NCBI GenBank assembly: GCA_037976565.1
Contig: CP137684.1
Coordinates: 17,418,339 to 17,482,338, forward strand
DNA length: 64,000 nt
Reading direction: 5' to 3'
Origin: Mesocentrotus franciscanus
Lineage: Eukaryota; Echinodermata; Echinoidea; Camarodonta; Strongylocentrotidae
Positions 9,497-20,598 of the stretch are shown one piece after another (position 1 is the stretch's first letter; every line of letters starts with the position of its first letter). A program made the position numbers and the translations under genes. The notes below the pieces were generated by a model. That model made no database searches, was not told the origin of the DNA, and saw nothing but the letters and a program-made list of their open reading frames with translations.

Positions 9497-11661
9497 CGGT
9501 TTTAGCTGCAAGGGTACAGAAAGTCATTGGTGAGATTGTACATGTAAATCAGACAGGTTATATAAAAGGTCGTCTGGCAGCCAGTAATGTAAGGTTAACA
9601 AAAGATATCATTGAATATTTCATTAAAAATGGTCAAACTGGAGCAATTATGCTCGCAGATTTTACTAAAGCATTCGATGTCTTAGATATACAATTTCTTA
9701 ACTCATGTTTAGAAAAGTTTAATTTTGGTGAGTCATTTCGCAAATGGATCTCTGTCCTATACAGAAATATTTCAAGTTCGGTATTGGTTAATGGTTGGAT
9801 TTCTAAAAGTTTTGATGTTGAAAGAGGCATACGACAAGGATGTCCGTTGTCGTCACTGCTGTTTATCTTAGCTGCCGAACTCATGGCAAACAAAGTGAGA
9901 AAAAATAATAATATTAAACCGATAGAAATGGTTGGATATGACTTTAACCTAAAGTTGTTGCAATATGCCGACGATACATTATTTTTTGAAACTTCATTGA
10001 AGGGAATTTTATATGAACTGAATCAGTTTGGCGATGTAGCAGGTCCGAGAATAAATAAAGAAAAGACAGTCATGATATGGTTAGGAGACATTGGTAGAAG
10101 TTGGAATTTAGTGAGACATGATCTGAAATGGACCCACAAGCCTATAAGATATTTAGGTCATTATATATATTTTAATAATAATGAAGCTCTAAAAATGGAC
10201 TGGGAGCAAAAGTTGATAAAATTAAAGAGAATTCTTGATAGCTGGACAAAAAGAAGCTTAACCATTTTTGGAAGAGTCACGGTACTGAAAAGTCTAGCAC
10301 TTAGCCAAATCACTTACTTGATCATGGTTGATTCCATCCCTCCAAATTTGTTGAAGGTGATAGAAGGCATTATATTCAAATTCATTTGGAGTGGGAAAAA
10401 AAAAATCAAAAGGGTTTCTCTTATGGAAGACTACGGTAAAGGTGGTATAAAAATACTGGACATACACAGGCAATTGTTCAGTTTCCGACTGAAATGGCTG
10501 GGTAGATTTTTCAATGAGAGTAATGGAGCGTGGAAAACATTGTTTTCTTATTGGTTCAACTTGTTGGGAGGCATCAATTTATTGTTGAACTGCTCTTATA
10601 GTAAAACCAAACTTAATGATATTTTAGTTCAAAAGAAAATTCCGTCATTTTACATAGAAATCCTAAAGGCATGGGAAATGATTAGATACTGCACTACAGT
10701 GAAAGATGTTTGTATAGCTATAAATGAACCAGTGAAAGTTTCAGATCAGATTATTTGGCACAATAAACATGTGGTGTATGATAATCAGTCGCTCTTTTAT
10801 AAAGGCTGGTATGACAGTGGTCTAGTATATCTAGGAGACCTTTTACGAGAGATGGCTTTCGGTCAACAGAATACATTAAATCGCAGGTGCACTTCAAACG
10901 AAAATGCAATGCTCTGTTTGACTATGCAAGACTTAAACGAGCGATACCACTTGTATGGGTCAATAGTTTAAAAGAAGAATTTATGCATGATTATACTAGA
11001 CAAGAAAATGAAAACAAAATTCCTTATCTGTTGGTTGCAAATAGGGTAAAACATGTTACTGATATGAGTAGCAATCGTTTTTATAAACTCATTCCTTCAA
11101 GAACTGTATTAACTAACACATGTTGCCTTTATTGGGAAAAGAAACTTAATGTAGATATTGATTGGTCTACGGTATTCAAGCGTAATCTTGCACACATTAG
11201 AGAAACAAATTGCGAGAGTTTAACTTGAAATTACTGTATAATCTATTGCCAGTAAAAAGTAATCTTTTCAAATGGGGAATAGCAAATGACGATTTATGCC
11301 CAAAATGTAATATAAAAGAGGATATAAATCACGCATTTATCGAATGCAAACTAAATAAGCCCTTCATTAAACATCTTAAAGAAATACTACGAGAAATATA
11401 CCAAGTAAAGATATTGAAGTTCAGTATCCAACACTTGCTCAAAATAGATTGTGAAAATCATTGTACTTTATTCCTAACTATAGCTTTTGGACCATTTATA
11501 AATTGATTGTCGATCGAAATATGACTGGAATAGACAAAAGAAATGTTGCTTTCAAACAAATTTTCCAAAGAGAAATTATAAAAAGATTGGAAATTCAGTC
11601 AAATATAAATATGACCAGAGAGCACAAGTTTTTACGAAAAGAGCTGTTACGTGTTATTTAA
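9497..11661 (+). pseudogene. L1/Tx1-like reverse transcriptase ORF, frameshifted
   Basis: The first open stretch (to 10971) contains VNQTGYIKGR, motif A (MLADFTKAFDVLD), RGIRQGCPLSSLLFILAAELM, the catalytic YADD (LLQYADDTLFF) and RYLGHYI. The thumb-side region follows, with SQITYLIMVDSIPPNLL and FIWSGKKKIKRVSL. A frameshift near 10890 moves to 10887-11228. Another near 11215 leads to 11210-11506, which has a CPKC...H.F.EC zinc-binding motif usual at the C terminus of this group. A last break near 11480 leads to the end at 11661. The ATG at 9487 lies in the target-site duplication, so it is not the native start. Confidence 0.85.
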
Positions 11662-11865
11662 AAAAAAAAGGGGGAAACAAAACTATCAGTATAATTCTTA
11701 TGTTAATGATGATTCAAATGCTTTGCAAAGCAAAACTTAATTTCAATTCTTTGTTATGCAAATAATGATGCTTTTGTGATTATGTAAGTTTGATTTGTAT
11801 TATTGTATCTTTGAATGTAAACCATGTATATCTAATAAATCCTCTGATGAGGCAAAGAAAAAAAA
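9497..11865 (+). mobile_element. 5'-truncated L1/Tx1-like retrotransposon with perfect target-site duplication
   Basis: Flanked by the identical 15-mer ATCTTGTGAATGCAG at 9482-9496 and 11866-11880. The right copy follows an A-rich tail preceded by AATAAA-like TCTAATAAATC. The body holds reverse transcriptase and a C-terminal zinc-binding region but no endonuclease, so it is truncated at the 5' end as L1-type copies usually are. The exact duplication suggests a fairly recent insertion, but the ORF is already broken. Confidence 0.9.
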
Positions 11866-12103
11866 ATCTTGTGAATGCAGGAAGTTTTCCCTGTTTCTAA
11901 AGTAGTGTTACCATTAATTGTTTCAGTTGAGTGAAACTGAAAGGTTGATGACAATTCAAAGAGGATATGAAATCAAAAGATATTGAATGAAAAGCACCCC
12001 CCCCCCAATAAAAAGTTTCCACATTCTGAGTAATGAATTTTGACACCTTTAAAGGTATTTAACAACGAAAATGACTTCTATTTCCCCTTTTGTTTTGATT
12101 TAA

Positions 12104-12335
12104 AGGGGGAAGTCTATCCTTATAATAGTATATGGTATTAATAAAAGCAGCAAAATGAGAGAAACAAATTAGTGAGAGTTTGAGAAATATCCGATTAAAA
12201 GTAGGAAAGTTATAAACTCATAAAGTTGTCATCAGTGAAACACAAATTGGCGACACTGTGACGTATCTTGCGAGCTCCTCTCCAATTTGCTCTGTAAAGA
12301 AATCTCATAAAACTTCCATTTTCTTGGTTATTGAT
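12104..12335. mobile_element. TTAA-site MITE fragment (AAGTCYAYYC family)
   Basis: Starts after TTAA (12100-12103) with AGGGGGAAGTCTATCC. It shares with 53392-53627 the internal blocks AAAATGAGAGAAACA, CGATTAAAA, and GACGTATC-TTGCGAGCTCCTCTCC, and more distantly matches 21455-22223. The right terminal repeat is not visible. Confidence 0.55.
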
Positions 12336-13321
12336 GACGGAAAATACTTCTTTCATACATGAGTTGTATAGAAACATATTGGATTATACATAATTGTAGT
12401 ACATGCAATTCTTACTACAGTGTATTACATATAATTGTAGTACTTGCATTTAATTTATTATTCATACATTGTACCTTAGTAGAAAGTACATCACCTGCGT
12501 GGAAATGTATAATATATACATCGTAACGGTCTTGGTTAATACGTTTAGGTTCTTGCTATTAAAACACCAAACAAAGCATTTATCACTTTAAGGTTAACAA
12601 TAATGTTTATATTCTTTACAAGCTTTGCTTTTGATTAGGTTTCGTCATATTTCACTATCAAATAAATATATTCGTCTTCTTGTAAAAGCTGTTAAATAAC
12701 TCTATCAATAACTAAATTTGTAACATGCATCAATTTTCTTTTGTGTGATTATAATTTTCAAAGAATTGTTTTATATTTTAATATTTTGTATCATGTGAAG
12801 TATGGAAACTAACGCTTATTCTAAACTCGAGTGCATTAAGATGATCCATTTATTTACACATTTTCATTATAAGCCATTTGTTTTGAAAGATGTAGCCAAT
12901 GTAGAGGATATCAGATAACAAATAACCTTTAGTTAACGTTACATATCAGTTTCAGTTTCAGTTTATTGTTTCCATATTTCTCGAGTGATGTTTTGTTGTA
13001 CCGAGGACGTAGCCCGGTGGTTGAAATCAATTTTCAATTAGGAAATGCTGAGTTTGGTGGTAAACAGTTAAGGAATATACGGCAAGCATAATGATGTTTT
13101 ATGAATAGTCATATTGGGCTTAGAATGTTATCGAGGCTCATGCTGTGTATTGGGTTTTCTCAGGGTCATATATAATATATGACCTTGAGAATATTCATCT
13201 AGGATCATAATGGGGAAGAAGATTTTATCTTGTGTCATAATGAGGTATACCATTTTATGTAGGGCCATACGGTGTGTATATAGGGACATTTGGGGGAAAG
13301 GATTTAATCTAGGGTCATAAT
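12336..13321. other. no gene recognised
   Basis: AT-rich. Near 12380-12450 TGTAGTACATGCAATTC/TGTAGTACTTGCATTT is a short duplication. From 13150 to 13330 several degenerate units of the type TTTTATCTAGGGTCATAATGGGG lead into the clearer tandem repeat that follows. Confidence 0.4.
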
Positions 13322-13880
13322 TATGTGGTAGAAGAGTGTTTTATCTAGGGTTGTATGGGAAGCTTCATAAATCAAATGATTTTGTCAAGAACCAAATTGG
13401 AGTGAAGGTCACCCTATGCCAGAAGATAGAGAAGAACAAGTTGCAGTATTTTGGACACACTTCTAGGAGAGAAGGTGACAACCTGGAGAAGATCATTACC
13501 CAAGGTCAGGTTGAAGGTCAACAAAAACGTGGTAGGCCAAAAGTTCGATGGGCTGACGGAATAAAAGAGATCCCTGGTATGAAAAGCTGCACAGCTCACC
13601 GATATGCCCAGGATAGAAGTGGTTGGAACGTCATCATTAATAGGGTCACAAAGGATCACTCGATCATGACTCGTAGGACGACGACGACGATGGGGTATAG
13701 GTAGGGTTGGGGTGGTTACAGGAACTATACCGGATACCCTCTATAATGCACTGGTCATGCGAGGTATGTATTATGTGGTAGAAGAGTGTTTTATCTAGAG
13801 TTGTATGGGGTGTAGGTATAGGGTTGGGGTGGTTACAGGAACTATACCGGATACCCTCCTTAATGCACGGGTCATGCGAG
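13322..13880. repeat. tandem repeat (~115-bp unit) split by an RTE tail
   Basis: Units read GTGGTAGAAGAGTGTTTTAT, CTAG.GTTGTATGGGGT.TAGG, GGTTGGGGTGGTTACAGG, AACTATACCGGATACCCTCC, TAATGCAC.GGTCATGCGAG. One unit is cut in two at 13359/13690 by the insertion described next. The last unit runs up to the minus-strand exon's 3' side. Confidence 0.7.
13360..13689 (+). mobile_element. 3'-terminal fragment of an RTE-like retrotransposon
   Basis: Inserted into the tandem repeat with ATGGG on both sides (13355-13359 and 13690-13694). The plus-strand frame gives KLQYFGHTSRREGDNLEK, KRGRPKVRWADGIKE and AQDRSGWNVIINRVTK, the conserved C-terminal tail of RTE-type RT proteins, ending in a short (ACG)n tail. 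Only the last ~100 codons are present. It differs in sequence from the RTE copy at 28.8-32 kb. Confidence 0.75.
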
Positions 13881-13942
13881 AGGGCGCTGTCCTCACTTGA
13901 CATGTCAATGGGAGAACGAGTGAAGACATCAAGCTTCTCGTT

Positions 13943-15085
13943 TCACCCGGTGCCGACATAACCGACATAGCCGGTTGTCTCTGCAGTGCCTTCATAGTCC
14001 GACCGAAGACAATTCGTGTAGAAAAGAGGGCGCTGTTCACTGTTCATGTATTCATGTTCATTCTTCCTGGGGATCTGGCACTTCTCGTAGATCACGAAAG
14101 GATCCCTTTCCACATCAGGTGATTGTTCCTTTGGCTGTATGGGATTCATTGGAATGTAGTGGTGGTCTTGACTATCTTGGTAAGACATTTCCAGCTTGAC
14201 ATCCTGATGAGGGTTTCGGTAAACATCTTCCCTATCCTCTAGGGCGTCTAGACCCGCGTAATCCACGTAGCCGGTTGTCTCTGCAGTGCCGTCATAGTCC
14301 GACTGAAGACAATCCGCGTAGAAAGGAGGGCGCTGTTCACTGTTCATGTATTCATGTTCATGCTTCATGGGGATCTTGCACTTCTCCGAGTCATCGACGC
14401 TACTTTCGTAGATCACGAAAGGATCCCTTTCTACATCACGTGATTGTTCCTTTGGCTGTAAGGGATTCATTGGAATGTAGTGGTCGTCTTGCCTATCTTG
14501 GTCAGAAGTTTCCAGCTTGACATCTTGGTGAGGGTTTGGATATATACCTTCTCTATCCTCAAGGCCCTGGCATCCTGCATCGCACGATCGTGCAGTGTAA
14601 CACCTGATAGCACCTTCAGACCATTCCGCCTCTTTATAAAAGCTATCTTGATTGCGCCTGAGATGATTACCATTATAACTATCATCATGACTGGTAAAAC
14701 AATCTTTAGCTTGTCTGGAAAACCTGACAGTTCACCTGCTGAAGCAACGTACGCTGCGGATTGGAGATTCCAGCTGTGTCCCAGGCGTATTGCTCTGTCT
14801 AGGGTTAGTACGTATTTCGAGAGATTTCTCTAAACCAATTGAAGTATTTCCATTGGTGCATCCCTTTGCTGATGTGCTGGAAGTGCTCATTTCAAAGGTA
14901 CCTGTCCCAGTACCTAAGGTATCATAAGTAGGTGTTGTAACTTGGTCTTGTCGAGCTCGTGCTTGGTGAGTTGCAGCATGCTTAGCTGTTGTGCCTACTG
15001 CGGTTGATGTCATGGCTTGATGGTAAACTGATGGTGTCACTGTATTCGTCATGGGTGTTGTGAGCATGGTCAGACGACTCCATGG
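13943..15085 (-). pseudogene. receptor-like terminal exon: Thr/Ser-rich stalk, membrane segment, duplicated tyrosine-rich tail (frames broken)
   Basis: Unrecognised gene on the minus strand. A good splice acceptor (pyrimidine tract then CAG) ends at 15086. The first ~115 codons are Thr/Ser-rich (TTPMTNTVTPS, STSSTSAK), like a glycosylated stalk. A second frame, open from about 14830 to 14467, holds PVMMIVIMVIISGAIKIAF followed by KRR, which reads as a membrane helix with stop-transfer. The first frame then resumes with a tail in two tandem copies of about 100 residues (period ~300-321 bp). Each copy has HYIPMNP (a YxxM, PI3K-SH2 type site), EYMNSEQ (YxN, Grb2-SH2 type), FVIYE and TGYV.Y. The tail frame is kept through both copies and ends at a stop at 13943. 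Two compensating shifts (near 14745 and 14620) mean either a pseudogene or assembly indels. Ligand and family are unknown. Confidence 0.55.
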
Positions 15086-15090
15086 CTGAG

Positions 15091-16103
15091 GCCAAAAAAA
15101 TCATTTGGTTGTCCTCGATTGCTTTTCTGAAGTAGGGGCGGTCGGGCGGATTCTTTTTTTTTTTCCATTTCATTTCCCCCTCTTCATTTGGACTCTTTAC
15201 TTCCTATTTATTTTCATTTTTTGTTCAAATCATGAAGCCAATATTATTATTATTTAAACACAAAATGAATCCCAGAAAAAAGTCATGAATTGCCATGGCA
15301 ATATTCAATTTCATTCTCACTGTTTCGGAGGTAGTTTTCGGCTATAGCGAGGCAGTTTTCGGCTGCATGTACAAAGTCAATGGGAAGCGCACGCGCGTCG
15401 TTCATTCGCCCGCTGATCTATAGCGCGTGCGTCCGGAGCGTGTATCCCACGCCAGAGCTGGGCGCGCCGAAAATTACCCCTGCAGTGATCGTGTGTGCGC
15501 GCCATCCGACTGCAGTGATTGAATACGTGCTGTGAGACACTTTGAGTATGCTATACATGAAAAATCGCGATCTAAATCTGAAAATACTTGAAATACAGCT
15601 CAGGTTTTGGTACCCATCTTCCTTACAGCTAGACACGCGTAAGATATTTGATTTTTCAGATTCAGGTATAGCAGGATCGCCGATTACATTGCTAAAATGT
15701 GATATTTAAGGATACATTTTCCATTGCAAATGTGGATCTCCTGTGACTCTGAAATGTATTGTATGTGTGTGATATGTGATATGCTATTATGCTATGTATT
15801 TGAAAGTAATTTCACCATGCATACAACGGACCTGCCGAAAATTGCCATCTGGCCGAAAAATCCCTACTCTACTCTATAATATAATATATAATATAAAGAC
15901 AGAATTGCGTACTGAAAGACAAAATTGGCGACGGGACACATCTTAATCCTTGCAACAAGCATAAAATGGTAGCCTATGTTTGGCGTTTAAAATTGCTGAA
16001 TAAAACTTTAAAAATTGCTCCAAAAAAAAAAAAAAAAATACGAGCGGGCCGAAAATGACGAGCGGGCGGTCGAGGACAACCAAATGATTTCTTTTTGTTG
16101 GCC
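15091..16103. mobile_element. ~1-kb TIR element next to the receptor-like exon
   Basis: Terminal inverted repeats AATCATTTGGTTGTCCTCGA, with GCCAA at the outer edge on both sides (15091 and 16103). The interior has T/A runs just inside each end and several GCCGAAAAT.-type repeats, but no recognisable ORF. No target duplication is obvious. The left end abuts the putative splice acceptor of the exon at 15085, so the element may supply its pyrimidine tract. Confidence 0.65.
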
Positions 16104-16283
16104 CGATCTTTGAAGAAAAGATTAAAATTAATCAAATTGAAAGCAGATAAATAGGTATCACCCATACTCATTGCAAAAAAAGTAATAACGCGTCTCACCA
16201 AGCAATGCAGAAGTAATGTCTGCGATGTATATAATCAACACCTAAATTTCTAGGCATTGTTATCATAGAAAAACTATAGACCA

Positions 16284-16441
16284 GGGCCCGGTTTCATAAA
16301 GCTTGTTATCAGTAAAAAGTGACAAAAACTGTTATAACTTATAAGCTACTAAAATCGTAGCATTTAATAGACTGAGAGCAAATTTGTGATAGAAATTTAG
16401 CATTTGTTATCGATAAAAAGTTAAATTAAACAGGGCCCATT
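16284..16441. mobile_element. short MITE with GGGCCCGGTTT/AAACAGGGCCC ends
   Basis: GGGCCCGGTTTCATAAAGC at the left and AAACAGGGCCC at the right form imperfect terminal inverted repeats. TGTTATC.(A/G)TAAAAAGT recurs inside. The GGGCCCGGTTTCATAAA end is, from memory, common in marine invertebrate genomes. No coding. Confidence 0.5.
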
Positions 16442-17132
16442 TTTTCAGTCTCCACTAGCATTATAGAAGGGACCATTTTCGATGAAAACCAACAACAAAT
16501 TATCATTATGATCTTTAAAAGCGCAATTCGTTTATGATGCTTTACAGTGAGATTATTAAAGCCGGTAATTTCCTCTTAATTTTTTACGGGCATGTTAGAC
16601 TTGACAACCTGTAGGATATTTATAAATACTCACTTGACTTGATGGCAGAAACGACTATAATATCATCTACGGCCACACCACCCGTGCCGAATTTGCAGAC
16701 AGCTTGGAAATATATCTCTAGCGAAGATGGATGATATAAGTAAGGTATCAGGAGGGTATAAAAAATGTGTATCGTGGGTGTATATTTTATATATATATAT
16801 ATTGAGTTTAAAATGAATGAACCGCTATACCACGACACCTCCACAGTAAAATATCTTTAACATTTACATCCCCCCCAAAAAATATCAGGGCAATGATTCT
16901 ATGAAAAATCTCCGGACCACCCCCTCCCTAGAACGCTGCCCCTGTAATGTTGATTTGCCCCAGAAGATGACTCACACTTGGACACCAAGGGCAGCAGCAG
17001 ATGTTTACGTTGGGCGCCCTTCTCCACGCTGAGTCCTTAGAATGAGAGCGACGTTGATTGAATCTGAGGCTCATATATCCACGTATATAGACTATATCTG
17101 GTGTAACCATAGAACTTGTAGTAGAACGACAA
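16442..17132. other. no gene recognised
   Basis: AT-rich. (TA)n lies at about 16787-16801. The minus-strand open frame 17155-16928 overlaps the first unit of the degenerate tandem repeat and has no domain, so I do not call it. Confidence 0.35.
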
Positions 17133-17560
17133 GCGAGCCGTGATAGACGAGGCACTTAATGACGGAAGACTAACGCTTTTCATGCAATACTCAGTATGGC
17201 GGTCGGTGACGTATTATCAACCTGATGACAAAAACAAACAAATAATTCAATATATGAATAAATAAGTAAATAAACAAATAAAGAAAAGCTAGTCGTGGTC
17301 GACGAGGCATTCAATGATGAAAGACAGTATGACGGCCGTTGACGTAAAACCAACCTGATGAATCAAAATAGATAAATACATAGATAAATTATCAAATAAA
17401 TATACAAACAAACAAATAAACAATTTTAAAAGATCTAAATAAATGCGAGCCATGGTATACGAGGCATTCAATGATGAAAGATAATTTTGTTTATATCAAA
17501 CCTCGTATGACGGTCAATGATGTAATACCAACTTGGATTAATATCATTCAAACAAAAGAA
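17133..17560. repeat. degenerate tandem repeat, three ~165-bp units
   Basis: Each unit has GAG(C)CGTGATAGACGAGGCA / TAATGA.G.AAGA, then GTATG.CGGTC..TGA.GTA, then CAACCTGATGA and an A-rich AAATAAAT filler. Units begin near 17133, 17295 and 17447. Confidence 0.55.
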
Positions 17561-17598
17561 ATTTGCAGAAATAAAGGGGAAGCCCACTAAGTTATTAA

Positions 17599-17866
17599 AG
17601 GGAGTGTAGCATGACGAGACTATGTGTCTTTCCCGTGGCCCTACTCGGGGCCAATCGGGTACGACTACGGACGACGCGACCGCAGTATTCACGTGCATGC
17701 AACATACGCGAAACCGAAGCGTGAGGAGAACTTCGGTCTGTTTCGCGAAACTGACCATGTAGAGATTAAGTCGCTGACTACCATTAATCAAGTCCATTCG
17801 TTTACGTGTAGTTGTCCAAAAGAAGACGTAGATGGCGTTAACCAGTATTTGCCATGCTACCTCCCT
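17599..17866. mobile_element. TTAA-site MITE, AGGGAG ends
   Basis: TTAA at 17595-17598 and 17867-17870. Ends are AGGGAGTGTAGCATG and CATGCTACCTCCCT (imperfect inverted repeats). A central hairpin GCGAAACCGAAG/CTTCGGTCTGTTTCGC gives the stretch its unusual GC content. An 85-codon open frame spans it, but it follows from the repeat and is not called as a gene. Confidence 0.75.
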
Positions 17867-18107
17867 TTAAGTTGGCGTTAACAAAAGAAGATAATGTGAG
17901 AGAAATCGATTAATAAAAGTTTGCGGGAATTCCCCCAAAGGATAATTAGATCATTTTAAGTTGTGATCATTCAAAAAAAAAAAAGACTTTCTCCACAATA
18001 CTATAATTTCATTTATAAAATCAAATGATTATTATATATTTTTTTTAAAACATGATTGTAATTTGTATGAATATAGTGTTTTGATATTTTGTTCGCATTG
18101 TAATATA

Positions 18108-18620
18108 GTTATATCGACTGCTACGAGAACCCAGGCGCGCCTCGGGGTGATACCAGGGGATTCAACTATCCCTTGAGCGTATAGAAACAGCTAGTCCTCG
18201 AGTATTAAAGCAGTCGATATGACTTTTATATGCCGAATTAAAACAAAAATCTACCAAGAATTCTTACCTTAGCCTTTTAGTGAGTAAAAATTTGTTAAAA
18301 CATCACAGAAAATGTGAAACACTGTCTGTTAATCTTCGCTTGAAAAATGAGTGAAAGTTTCAATCATTTGGGAATCGCAGACAAAGAGCACTGTATGGCG
18401 TCTGCGCTCGCACAAAGACAATTTTAACACGCAAACCAATGGGGATCGCAGTAAACCAATGGTGATCGCAGGATAAAGAGGATGAGGGTAAAAACTTTTA
18501 ACTAGGCCCTGTGGGCTATTGCTATGCCCTGTGAGTGGGGCATGGCTTAAAATCACGACTCAATTTCGACCAATCAGATGGCTAGATTTCTAAAGTGAGG
18601 TATATAATAGTTTGTATTGT
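18108..18620 (+). repeat. hairpin/promoter repeat, copy B, with module 4
   Basis: Second copy of 729-1430 with most of the left arm deleted: TATATCGACTGCTACGAGA runs directly into AGGCGCGCCTCGGGGTGATA. From ACTATCCC to the end it follows copy A closely. CCAAT at 18570 and TATAA at 18603 are 33 bp apart, as in module 3. A minus-strand frame here mirrors the one in copy A and is repeat-derived. Confidence 0.75.
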
Positions 18621-18782
18621 ATTGGGGGGGGTATTTTTATTTTATATTATTATTTATATTATTTTTTATTTGTGGAAAAAAATATTATGTGGAAGTTCAG
18701 AATAATTTGTATCTTCTGTTTTGAAAGGGAAAAAAAATTAAAAATTGGCCAGAGCGTCATTTACTCGAGATAGGCAAATCTT

Positions 18783-18899
18783 CCGATTTTTTTGGTGCTA
18801 TTTTGAACCCCCGTAAGTGATGTTTTCCTGGCATCTACTAACACAATGGAGACCATAAAAAGCAGTGCATGATAACGTCTTTTTAAATCAAGTAACAGT
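18783..18899 (-). repeat. single satellite unit, same family as 26.2-27.7 kb
   Basis: Read on the minus strand: ACTGTTACTTGATTTAAAAA, GACGTTATCATGCACTGC, TTTTTATGGTCTCCATTGTG, TTAGTAGATGCCAGGAAAAC, ATCACTTACGGGGGTTCAAA. This matches the array units almost base for base, here as a lone unit joined to a zinc-finger fragment. Confidence 0.8.
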
Positions 18900-19085
<186 letters not shown>

Positions 19086-19387
19086 AACGGATAAATACAT
19101 GTATTATCTCGATTAGGCTTAATGTTACCTAAACTTACATTCCGATATGTTAAAATTTAAAAAAATCCAATGAGCGCAGATTATACTAACTATTATGCCT
19201 TTTGCTTTCCGGACGCGTTCTTTGGTGCCTCTAAATTTCGCTGAACTATAAAATAGCTATATATCTTAATTATGACATTAATTTTGTTTAAACAGAGTAG
19301 GCCTATATGATACCAAATGTAAACTGATATTAGCGAAGTATACGAACACGCGGTCTGCTGAGAGTCCCCGAAGGGCGGTAACTCATA
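19086..19387. other. no gene recognised
   Basis: AT-rich, with no motif and no open frame worth naming. Confidence 0.4.
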
Positions 19388-19443
19388 TTATAAGACGGGT
19401 TCTAGAATCTAAGCAATCCGATTGGTCAATTGACATCACGTGG
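19388..19443 (-). promoter_or_regulatory. E-box/CCAAT/TATA promoter-like module 5
   Basis: On the minus strand: CCACGTGA starting at 19443, CCAAT at 19425 and TATAA at 19392. CCAAT to TATA is 33 bp and E-box to CCAAT 18 bp. A degraded direct copy of the same block (ATAAAATGGGTTCAAGAATG) lies at about 19720-19790, where the CCAAT box has mutated. Confidence 0.45.
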
Positions 19444-19569
19444 GCGTGCATTAATTTTCCCACCGTGCAAAGCATCTCCCATCAAAAATTAATAACACAT
19501 GCTCGATATCTGCCGATATCGCTTTCGCGTAATTCAGCCAAATTTAATTTGTGCATAATTTTAATAATA

Positions 19570-19670
19570 ATAATAATAACGTTAGAATATTCTAGGCCTA
19601 GATCTAGTTAGATCTAACTTAGATCTAGATCTAATTTCTATCTATACTCTAGATCTAGACTATATTGTAA
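19570..19670. repeat. cluster of AGATCT/CTAGATCT motifs
   Basis: At least five AGATCT palindromes within 100 bp, mixed with CTAGGCCTAG. Similar clusters lie near 33760-33800, 34540-34620 and 24350. Role unknown. Confidence 0.4.
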
Positions 19671-19905
19671 GAATGTATTGCCGACCCGTCTTATAAAACA
19701 GTGCATTATTTGTATATTATAAAATGGGTTCAAGAATGTAGCCAATGAGAAGCGTCGAAATGGATCACTTGTGCACGGGGATAGCATTTTGGTGATAACA
19801 ACCGTAAATTTCTCAACTTTATACTCATATTGTAGACCCATCTTATAAAACAAATAATACATATTTTTAGCTTGTGCATGAGTGATATGCATTGCACTTG
19901 GTTAA

Positions 19906-20594
19906 CCCTAATAAGGCCGGGCTATTTGAGTTCTTAATACGGCCGGGGGGGGGGGGGCCTCGGCCGTGAAACTGCCGATCGCCGCGAAAATTTGCATGCA
20001 TGTCAAGTGAAGTGTATAGAATACTATAGCAATTTCAATTTTTGAAAAATTACTAATTTGCATATTTATGGTAAATTATGCAAATAAGGTCAAAAAATTC
20101 ATATTTTTACCCATAAATCATATATTCTTCATATTAAAGCTTTCTTTTCCAATACATATATTTGTTAGACCATTTAGAATGATAATACGAAAAAAATCAT
20201 TTTCTGAATCATTGTTTTTTTAACTTATGTATTTTATTGTTTTTGTTGTTTTATTTCATTTCTAACTATAATTCAACTACTTTGACCCCCAAAACAAACA
20301 CCTAAACTTTAAACAAGACCAAATAACCAATGTTTTATCTCTTTTTATGAAAAATGATATTTCCATATGTTTTGTACACAAATCACGAAAATGAGCGATT
20401 TTCGGGCCGACATGTAAAGACAAAAGGTCACGTGACTTTGTACCGGTAGGTCCGATTTTCAAAAAATTGTTTTAAAAAATGCGCAAGACTCGAAAGAATA
20501 AAGTCATGAAGCGGCGGGGCGTCATCCGTATGCGTTCCCGAACAATCAGAAAAATCGCGGAGGGGGGCCATGATGGCCCCCGGCCTTATTAGGG
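19906..20594. mobile_element. TTAA-site element, CCCTAATAAGGCC ends, copy 1
   Basis: TTAA at 19902-19905 and 20595-20598. Terminal inverted repeats are CCCTAATAAGGCC. Interior matches the copy at 55317-56064 in reverse orientation, for example GGCGATCGGC-type, ATTTGCATATTTATGG and AGGTCACGTGACTTTGTA. A TTAA target and a CCCT start fit the piggyBac superfamily. No transposase, so non-autonomous. Confidence 0.85.
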
Positions 20595-20598
20595 TTAA

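Noticed and set aside
13975..14520. Plus-strand frames with duplicated MSLQC.HSPTEDN
   Set aside because: Antisense shadows of the duplicated minus-strand tail; the minus frame has the sensible motifs.
17624..17881. 85-codon GC-rich open frame
   Set aside because: It spans a TTAA-flanked MITE almost end to end and includes its inverted ends.
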